A stretch of 5,092 nt of DNA from Lutibacter sp. (GTDB lineage: Bacteria > Bacteroidota > Bacteroidia > Flavobacteriales > Flavobacteriaceae): positions 27,379 through 32,470 of the forward strand of contig NVVE01000012.1 in assembly GCA_002733285.1 (NCBI GenBank). The letters run 5' to 3'. Below, one piece after another: positions 1-5,092 of the stretch; position 1 is the first letter of the stretch, and each line of letters opens with the position of its first letter. Made by a program: the position numbers and the translations under genes. Below the pieces are notes generated by a model that did not search any database, had not been told where the DNA came from, and was given only the letters and a program-made list of their open reading frames with translations.

Positions 1-1795
1 CTTTAATAGATGCATCTGTAGAAATCTCAACACATTTTTCATATTCAGCATATCCATCTGCAGCATCAAATATTTTTCTGTCTTCTGCTGATGCTTTGGA
101 CATATCAGAATCATATTTACGCATCACTTCTAATGCTGCGTGCAATTGAGGAATATCTCTAAATTGACGGCGAACCTCTTCAATCATAGCCATTGCAGCA
201 CGACCTACCGCATTCATTGCTAAGGCAGAAAATACAAACGGTAACATACCTCCTACTAATAATCCTGCCATAATTACTGGTCGAGAAACGTCAATTGCCG
301 TAACATTTGCAGTTTTCATAAAAGCCGCAAATAAAGCTAGTGCAGTTAAAGCAGCAGAAGCAATAGCAAATCCTTTTCCAATGGCAGCAGTTGTGTTACC
401 AACAGCATCCAATTTATCAGTACGCTCACGTACTTCTTTAGGTAATTCAGCCATTTGAGCAATACCACCCGCATTATCACAAATTGGTCCATAAGCATCA
501 ACAGCTAATTGAATTCCTGTGTTTGCTAACATTCCTACCGCAGCAATAGCAATACCATATAATCCTGCAAAATGATGCGATACAATAATTGCTGTTGCAA
601 TTAAAAGAATAGGTATCATTGTCGACATCATACCAACACCTAACCCTGCAATAATATTTGTAGCTGAACCTGTTTCAGATTGTTTTACAATAGAAAGCAC
701 TGGCTTTGATCCTGTACCTGTATAATATTCTGTTATTTTTCCAACGCAAAAACCAGCAATTAGACCAGCAATAGTAGCCCAAAATACTCCTAATGCTCCA
801 AAAGGTAATCCTTCAACTGATTCTGGTATCAGCGCATGGATTATGAAGTAAGAGGCTATAATCATGAGAAAACCTGATCCAAACTCACCTAAATTTAATG
901 CTTTATGTGGAGATCCTCCATCCTTTACTTTTACAAAAAAAGTTCCTATAATAGAAACAACAATACCTACAGCCGCTAATACTAATGGTAAATAAACAGC
1001 ACCTAATCCATTAAAATCTGGAGTAAAAATGAAAGCCCCTAGCACCATCGTACCAATAATTGAACCCACATATGATTCAAATAAATCGGCTCCCATACCA
1101 GCAACATCTCCTACATTATCTCCTACATTATCCGCAATAGTCGCAGGATTTAATGGGTGATCTTCAGGAATACCTGCTTCAACTTTACCAACCAAATCAG
1201 CACCAACATCAGCAGCTTTTGTATAAATACCACCACCAACACGTGCAAATAATGCAATTGATGACGCTCCTAATGAAAAACCAGAAAGCACATTTAATAC
1301 CATCGTTAAATTTTCAGCCCCGGGCCACATACTTTGGTAAAGCATAAATAAACTGCTTAAGCCTAAAACCCCTAATCCAACAACTCCTAACCCCATAACT
1401 GCTCCACCAGCAAAAGCTACTTCTAATGCTTTTCCCAATGATGTTCTTGCTGCTTGTGTTGTTCTAACATTTGCTTTTGTAGCAGCTTTCATTCCTATAA
1501 AACCAGCTAAAGCAGAACAAATTGCTCCAACAATAAATGACAACGCTACCATTCCGCTAGACCCTTCTTCATAGGTTCCTTTAAAAAATAACAAGATTGC
1601 AACTGTAACAACAAAAATTGCAAGAATTTTGTATTCAGCTTTTAAGAAAGACATTGCTCCATCAGAAATGTGTTTTGCAATTCCTTTCATTTTTTCATCC
1701 CCAGCATCTTGCTTAGAAACCCAAGCATTTTTTAGCAAGACAAATACAAGTGCTAAAACACCAAATAAGGGCAAAAAATTTATAAATAATTCCAT
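1..1795 (-). CDS. hppA: Membrane-bound ion-translocating pyrophosphatase (K+-dependent type), 3' end outside window
   Basis: This inner-membrane enzyme hydrolyses cytosolic PPi and uses the energy to pump Na+ and/or H+ out of the cell. The window holds the first 598 codons in one open frame; the family usually has about 700-800 residues and 16 membrane helices. About 13 helices are visible, and the C-terminal helices with the last acid/lysine motif lie off the left edge. Visible signatures are [11 protein letters not shown] (196-206), the acidic repeat DNVGDNVGD (222-230), [12 protein letters not shown] (433-444) and [10 protein letters not shown] (466-475). Ala470 and Gly473 in the last motif are the residues typical of K+-dependent members; K+-independent ones have Lys and Thr. 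Gate residues Arg185, Asp237 and Glu240 are present. Glu240 sits where Na+-pumping members carry their glutamate, and the plant H+-pump position is Gly244, so Na+ (or mixed Na+/H+) transport is inferred. The ATG at 1795 begins directly with the first hydrophobic helix. The gene has its own promoter and is separated from ppa by a terminator. Confidence 0.96.
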   Translation of the reverse strand, partial: MELFINFLPLFGVLALVFVLLKNAWVSKQDAGDEKMKGIAKHISDGAMSFLKAEYKILAIFVVTVAILLFFKGTYEEGSSGMVALSFIVGAICSALAGFIGMKAATKANVRTTQAARTSLGKALEVAFAGGAVMGLGVVGLGVLGLSSLFMLYQSMWPGAENLTMVLNVLSGFSLGASSIALFARVGGGIYTKAADVGADLVGKVEAGIPEDHPLNPATIADNVGDNVGDVAGMGADLFESYVGSIIGTMVLGAFIFTPDFNGLGAVYLPLVLAAVGIVVSIIGTFFVKVKDGGSPHKALNLGEFGSGFLMIIASYFIIHALIPESVEGLPFGALGVFWATIAGLIAGFCVGKITEYYTGTGSKPVLSIVKQSETGSATNIIAGLGVGMMSTMIPILLIATAIIVSHHFAGLYGIAIAAVGMLANTGIQLAVDAYGPICDNAGGIAQMAELPKEVRERTDKLDAVGNTTAAIGKGFAIASAALTALALFAAFMKTANVTAIDVSRPVIMAGLLVGGMLPFVFSALAMNAVGRAAMAMIEEVRRQFRDIPQLHAALEVMRKYDSDMSKASAEDRKIFDAADGYAEYEKCVEISTDASIK

Positions 1796-1839
1796 TTTTT
1801 AAATTAGTTAGATTTTTAATTATTTTTTTTATTCATCGC

Positions 1840-1869
1840 CAAAAGTACCATTTTCAAACGTTTTCGCAA
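1840..1869 (-). promoter_or_regulatory. Bacteroidetes-type promoter for hppA
   Basis: Read on the minus strand, there is a TTG (-33 element, 1869-1867), then 19 nt, then TACTTTTG (-7 element, 1847-1840). This matches the TTG / 17-23 nt / TAnnTTTG consensus known for the Bacteroidetes primary sigma factor. It lies between the ppa terminator and the hppA start and would give a leader of roughly 40 nt. That leader is AT-rich with no Shine-Dalgarno sequence, which is usual in Flavobacteriia. The match is by eye; the transcription start is inferred. Confidence 0.72.
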
Positions 1870-1882
1870 CACTTTTGTTTAA

Positions 1883-1915
1883 AAAAAAACCTTTCAAATA
1901 ATGAAAGGTTTTTTT
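1883..1915 (-). terminator. Rho-independent terminator after ppa
   Basis: Perfect 14-bp inverted repeat: arms 1883-1896 and 1902-1915 around a 5-nt loop. The core CCTTTCA/TGAAAGG is flanked by A and T runs that pair with each other. On the minus strand the hairpin ends in a run of nine T (1889-1881), seven of them within the stem. It begins 11 nt after the ppa stop codon, so it ends the ppa transcript. The symmetrical A/T flanks could let it work in both directions, but no plus-strand gene is present to use that. Confidence 0.88.
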
Positions 1916-1925
1916 AAAAAGAATT

Positions 1926-2453
1926 TTATATTGTAAATGTCCTCTTTTTTTTGTGTTCACTTAATTCATAGCGTTGAATGCTCTTTTCCAAAATCTCGTA
2001 TGCTTCCTTTACATTTCCCCATCCTCCAACATCAACTTTCTTTTCTTCTAAATCTTTATAAACCCGAAAAAAATGTTCAATTTCTTTTACTTGATGAGGA
2101 TTCATATCTGAAATATTGTTTAATTTATTCCATATAGGGTCTGAAACTGGTACGCAAATAATTTTTTCATCAGGCCCTTTTTCATCCGTCATATGAAACA
2201 CTCCAATAGCTTTAACTTCCATGACACACATCGGGAAAGTTGGTTCACTTCCTAATACTAAAACATCCAACGGATCTTTGTCTAATGCTAATGTCTCAGG
2301 AATAAATCCGTAGTCACCAGGATACATCATAGAAGAAAACAGCATTCTGTCAAATCTAATTTTATTCAACACAAAATCGTATTCATACTTGTTTCTACTC
2401 CCCTTTGGAATTTCAATTAATACATCAAATGTTTTTTCTGTTTTTGAGCTCAT
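1926..2453 (-). CDS. ppa: Soluble inorganic pyrophosphatase, family I
   Basis: This cytosolic enzyme hydrolyses PPi to two phosphates with Mg2+, pulling nucleic-acid, protein and lipid synthesis forward. At 175 residues it has the same length as the bacterial family I enzyme. Aligned by eye to the E. coli enzyme at a nearly constant offset of 7, the active-site set is complete: Glu14, Lys22, Glu24, Arg36, Tyr44, Tyr48, the metal-binding triad Asp58/Asp60/Asp63 in DKDPLD, Asp90, Asp95, Lys97, and the late Tyr132-Lys133 pair. The signature has Lys59 between the first two aspartates, where a small or acidic residue is more usual. The ATG at 2453 gives the normal family N-terminus; it is preceded by an A-rich stretch and no Shine-Dalgarno sequence. 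It lies 71 nt after the outer-membrane protein gene with no clear terminator between them, so read-through is possible. It also has a candidate promoter of its own and a strong terminator after it. Confidence 0.97.
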   Translation of the reverse strand: MSSKTEKTFDVLIEIPKGSRNKYEYDFVLNKIRFDRMLFSSMMYPGDYGFIPETLALDKDPLDVLVLGSEPTFPMCVMEVKAIGVFHMTDEKGPDEKIICVPVSDPIWNKLNNISDMNPHQVKEIEHFFRVYKDLEEKKVDVGGWGNVKEAYEILEKSIQRYELSEHKKKRTFTI

Positions 2454-2476
2454 TTTTAGTTATTTTGATAGTACTG

Positions 2477-2484
2477 CAAAAATA
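2477..2484 (-). promoter_or_regulatory. Candidate -7 element of a ppa promoter
   Basis: The minus strand reads TATTTTTG here, a full match to the Bacteroidetes TAnnTTTG element, ending 23 nt before the ppa start codon. No TTG is found at the expected 17-23 nt upstream, so the -33 half is weak or absent. In so AT-rich a gap a chance match is quite possible. The remainder of the 71-nt gap (2454-2524) shows no hairpin with a T run. Confidence 0.4.
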
Positions 2485-2524
2485 CATAAATCATAATTCC
2501 CACCTACTTAATTCATTATAAATT

Positions 2525-5026
2525 TTAAAAATGGAATCCGAAAGCTCCCTTTATTGCAAAATTATTTGAACCTGGAGTATCTCTATAATTTCCTCTCCAA
2601 CTAAAATCTATTCTAAAAACTTTAAATATATTACCAATTCCTACACTATATTCATAATATCCCTTTGTTGGAGCTGTATAATTAATATCACTTGTTGCGT
2701 TTAAAGCGTTATTTTTATCTGAAAGCTCCCCCCAAACGGTCTTAACTCCAACCAATTCACGTAAATTTAACTTTCTCAATAGTGGTATTCTTGAAAATAT
2801 TCTTCCATTAAAACTATGCTCCATATGAAGCGAGGCATAGGTATCAGTCACGAATTCATAATAATCTAGTAATGAATAAGCTCCTTCAATTGTAAAATAA
2901 GACTGATTTCCAGGAACAACACTTAACAAACCAAGAGGTACTTCACCGAATGTCTTACCCACTTCAAAAGTGGCAAACATCCTTCCAAAGCCTCCTATTA
3001 ATATTGGCTGACGGTAAAAAAATTGAACTTTTTGATAATCAAAATCACTATTAAACACTCCTTTTATACCTCTTGAATAATTTAAAAATAATGTTGAATA
3101 TACATCAGTAACTTCAGTACGTTCAACCCCATAACCAATCGTTTTTCTATTTGGGGTATACTTAATCGAGAAATCAATTTCAGATTGGATAATTTCAGAC
3201 TTTATAATTCCAGCTGTTTCGTCAACCCAATAATCTAAGCTAAACGTTTCTGGCGATGCAGATTTCAATGTTCTGTAAGAAGCGCCCAATCTAAATAAAA
3301 GATTTTTTCGAGGCTCAATTGACATGTAGAAATTAGATAAATTAATAGATGTCAATTTACTATTATCTCCACTGGCAAAAAATGAAGATGATGCAAAACT
3401 ACGTCCTAAAACATCATTCGTGGTAGTTAAACTAACTCCAATTTGTTCAACATCTCGCCGATTACCAGTACCAATTGTAAACCTGCTTTTTGGATTTAAC
3501 ATCCATTTCCCTGAAACGCCATATTTAAATTTATGATCTTTAATACCATATGCTGTATAAGCTTGCAATCTCCAAGGTTCATTACCTCCAAAAAAAGTTC
3601 TTCCTCCAACTCTAATCCTAGTTCCTTCAACATCGTTTGTTCCGAAAGTTGAAAATATGGGTCCAAAATCAAATTTATTAAATTCAACGTAGCCAGAACC
3701 TAAAATAGAAATCAAATTATATATTTGCTTAAATTTTGGGACTTTTGTTAAGGTATCCAATAACTTATAAATACCTTTTTCATTTTTATTTAATTTTTCT
3801 TGCCTATTTACATTCCAATATTCATCGCTCTTATTATAAATTTCATCTGCATAAACATTTATTTGCTGCCCATAAAATTTAGTCTCCTTTATTTTATTAA
3901 ATGTATAATTTTTATACATTGTTGTTCTTCTTCCATATACACCTTTAGCCTGCTCTTTTTTCTTAAAGCTAAAGTCAGACAACATATAATCTCGTTGTAA
4001 TAAAAAGACAGAATCATTTAACACTTCAAACTCTTGCTCTATATAAATATCTTTCACCCAATTAATATTAGCACTTCGCGAGGCTTTCATATTAATTTCT
4101 TTCACAGCAAACGTTGAATCATTTACCCAAAAATCGCCTTTAAAAGTTAGCTCGTTTTTTCTTCTGGGATAATATAAAATATTATAGCACCATTTATTAT
4201 CTATATAGGCACTATCAGTTAATACATAGTTATAAGTAGAAATTCCAGAAGCTTTGGAAAGAGGGCTTACAAAACTTTTATCGAAAATTTTAATATAGCT
4301 ATCATATATATTATAGTCAACATACAAATCTTTGATAAAGGCAATAACATTTTGATTTGAACCAAAACCTGAGTTTTTATTTGCAACTAAATCCTCACGA
4401 AAGCTTTTCCCATTTTTATTTTTTCCATACGATTTATACACCGATTCGTTAATAAAAATTGGCAAAAAAGCTTTCCCCGTAATTCTTGAAGTATCAATTC
4501 CATCAAATACAAACTCCATCCCTTTAAAAAGTTTGCTTTTTTTCATAGCACTGTCAATATTATTTAAATCAAATTCAAGTTTTTCATATTTTTCATATTC
4601 ATATTGATCAAATAAGTAGATTCCATTTTTACGTTTTTTAGCCCAAATTTTTCTTAAGATTTCGATAGCTGGATTTCCTTTTTTCTTAACTTTTCCACTA
4701 TAAATAAAAACTTCCTCTAATTTTGAAGCGCCTTCTTTCAACGTAATTCTCAGGTTGAAATCTCTACTTTTTATAACAATTATTCTACTTTCAAAGCCTA
4801 AAAAAGAAACTTCTATTTTTGTATAGGTATTATCAGACTCTAAATAAAATTTTCCGTTTTCGTCAGAAACTGTCCCTGTAGTAGAACCTACAAAAACAAT
4901 ATTAGCAAAAGGAACTGTTTGGTTTTGTTCATCTTTCACAACCCCACTTATTTTTACCTGTGAAAAACCAACAGAAAAAGTAAGTAAAAATAGGAAACAA
5001 CCTAAATAAATTTTTCTTCTCATCAT
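2525..5026 (-). CDS. Exported CarboxypepD_reg-like/DUF5686-type outer-membrane protein, function unknown
   Basis: An 833-residue protein typical of Bacteroidota. Residues 1-22 form a signal peptide: Arg3-Arg4-Lys5, a hydrophobic core, and likely cleavage after GFS before Gln23. Residues about 25-100 form a CarboxypepD_reg-like beta-sandwich, with the usual path from SGVVKDEQNQTVPFANI through GTVSDENGKF to the SFLGF strand. Residues about 110-440 are a charged, Lys/Tyr-rich region that I take to be periplasmic. From about 445 to 833 there are alternating aromatic/polar strands and turns like an outer-membrane beta-barrel, ending in phenylalanine (GFHF), a usual barrel C-terminus. This architecture matches proteins annotated as DUF5686 with a carboxypeptidase regulatory-like domain; no biochemical role is established to my knowledge. 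It lacks a visible TonB plug domain, so it is unlikely to be a SusC-type transporter. Two ATGs in tandem (5026 and 5023) could start it, and both keep the signal peptide intact. The start codon follows a terminator-like hairpin directly. No catalytic motif was seen. Confidence 0.88.
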   Translation of the reverse strand: MMRRKIYLGCFLFLLTFSVGFSQVKISGVVKDEQNQTVPFANIVFVGSTTGTVSDENGKFYLESDNTYTKIEVSFLGFESRIIVIKSRDFNLRITLKEGASKLEEVFIYSGKVKKKGNPAIEILRKIWAKKRKNGIYLFDQYEYEKYEKLEFDLNNIDSAMKKSKLFKGMEFVFDGIDTSRITGKAFLPIFINESVYKSYGKNKNGKSFREDLVANKNSGFGSNQNVIAFIKDLYVDYNIYDSYIKIFDKSFVSPLSKASGISTYNYVLTDSAYIDNKWCYNILYYPRRKNELTFKGDFWVNDSTFAVKEINMKASRSANINWVKDIYIEQEFEVLNDSVFLLQRDYMLSDFSFKKKEQAKGVYGRRTTMYKNYTFNKIKETKFYGQQINVYADEIYNKSDEYWNVNRQEKLNKNEKGIYKLLDTLTKVPKFKQIYNLISILGSGYVEFNKFDFGPIFSTFGTNDVEGTRIRVGGRTFFGGNEPWRLQAYTAYGIKDHKFKYGVSGKWMLNPKSRFTIGTGNRRDVEQIGVSLTTTNDVLGRSFASSSFFASGDNSKLTSINLSNFYMSIEPRKNLLFRLGASYRTLKSASPETFSLDYWVDETAGIIKSEIIQSEIDFSIKYTPNRKTIGYGVERTEVTDVYSTLFLNYSRGIKGVFNSDFDYQKVQFFYRQPILIGGFGRMFATFEVGKTFGEVPLGLLSVVPGNQSYFTIEGAYSLLDYYEFVTDTYASLHMEHSFNGRIFSRIPLLRKLNLRELVGVKTVWGELSDKNNALNATSDINYTAPTKGYYEYSVGIGNIFKVFRIDFSWRGNYRDTPGSNNFAIKGAFGFHF

Positions 5027-5057
5027 AAAAAAATCCTTTCAAGTTACCTTGAAAGGA
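5027..5057 (-). terminator. Terminator-like hairpin touching the start codon of the outer-membrane protein gene
   Basis: Perfect 10-bp inverted repeat: 5048-5057 and 5034-5043 around a 4-nt loop (5044-5047). On the minus strand it is followed by seven T (5033-5027) and then by ATGATG. The shape is that of a Rho-independent terminator for minus-strand transcription. The simplest reading is that it ends an upstream minus-strand gene lying off the right edge; all three minus frames have a stop within 5074-5092, which fits but proves nothing. The second arm contains GAAAGGA, a Shine-Dalgarno-like sequence 7 nt before the ATG, so the hairpin could also mask the start site. The remaining 35 nt (5058-5092) contain no full promoter consensus; TAAAATTTG at 5076-5068 has one base too many between TA and TTTG. 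Confidence 0.65.
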
Positions 5058-5092
5058 CATTATAACGCAAATTTTATGCCTTTATTTTATAT

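Noticed and set aside
1107..1130. Exact 12-bp tandem repeat
   Set aside because: It encodes the ancient DNVGDNVGD acidic motif of membrane pyrophosphatases, so the repeat follows from conserved protein sequence and not from recent duplication.
1153..1347. Plus-strand open frame of 64 codons, rich in Gln and His
   Set aside because: It lies antisense to the conserved part of hppA; its odd composition is the reverse complement of the Ala/Gly/Val-rich membrane protein codons.
1937..2137. Plus-strand open frame of 66 codons
   Set aside because: Antisense to the C-terminal half of ppa, whose frame is fully supported by active-site residues; no promoter or recognisable protein.
3496..3687. Minus-strand open frame of 63 codons
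   Set aside because: Another frame inside the barrel part of the outer-membrane protein gene; no separate start signal.
3800..4000. Plus-strand open frame with a hydrophobic, Ile/Leu-rich product
   Set aside because: Antisense to the Lys/Tyr-rich middle of the outer-membrane protein gene; AT-rich lysine and asparagine codons give Phe/Leu/Ile when read backwards.
5076..5092. Possible start of a divergent plus-strand gene (ATG at 5076)
   Set aside because: Only five codons are in the window, with no plus-strand promoter consensus or ribosome binding site before it.

Overview
The window is AT-rich and densely coded, with all three genes on the minus strand. It looks like the chromosome of a member of the Bacteroidota, most likely class Flavobacteriia. 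The evidence is an outer-membrane protein joining a CarboxypepD_reg-like domain to a DUF5686-type barrel, promoter elements of the Bacteroidetes form (TTG, about 19 nt, TAnnTTTG), A-rich start regions without Shine-Dalgarno sequences at two of the three genes, and a soluble plus membrane pyrophosphatase pair. The genus cannot be told from the sequence.

Layout in the direction of transcription (right to left). Positions 5027-5092 are non-coding. They hold a perfect 10-bp hairpin followed by seven T that run straight into the start codon of the first gene. Positions 5026-2525 encode an 833-residue exported protein of unknown function. After a 71-nt gap with a possible promoter, 2453-1926 encode a complete family I soluble inorganic pyrophosphatase (ppa). 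A strong Rho-independent terminator follows at once (1883-1915), then a well-formed promoter (1840-1869). From 1795 the gene for a membrane-bound, ion-pumping pyrophosphatase (hppA) runs off the left edge with 598 codons visible.

The two pyrophosphatases act on the same substrate, cytosolic PPi from biosynthesis. The soluble enzyme releases the energy as heat, whereas the membrane enzyme stores it as an ion gradient. They are adjacent and co-oriented, but a terminator and a fresh promoter separate them, so they can be set independently. Residues in the membrane enzyme point to potassium dependence and, by inference, to sodium transport. The outer-membrane protein has no evident biochemical link to PPi.

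No RNA genes, mobile elements, CRISPR arrays or large repeats were seen. I see no clear undescribed system. The most unusual spot is the hairpin abutting the first gene's start codon.
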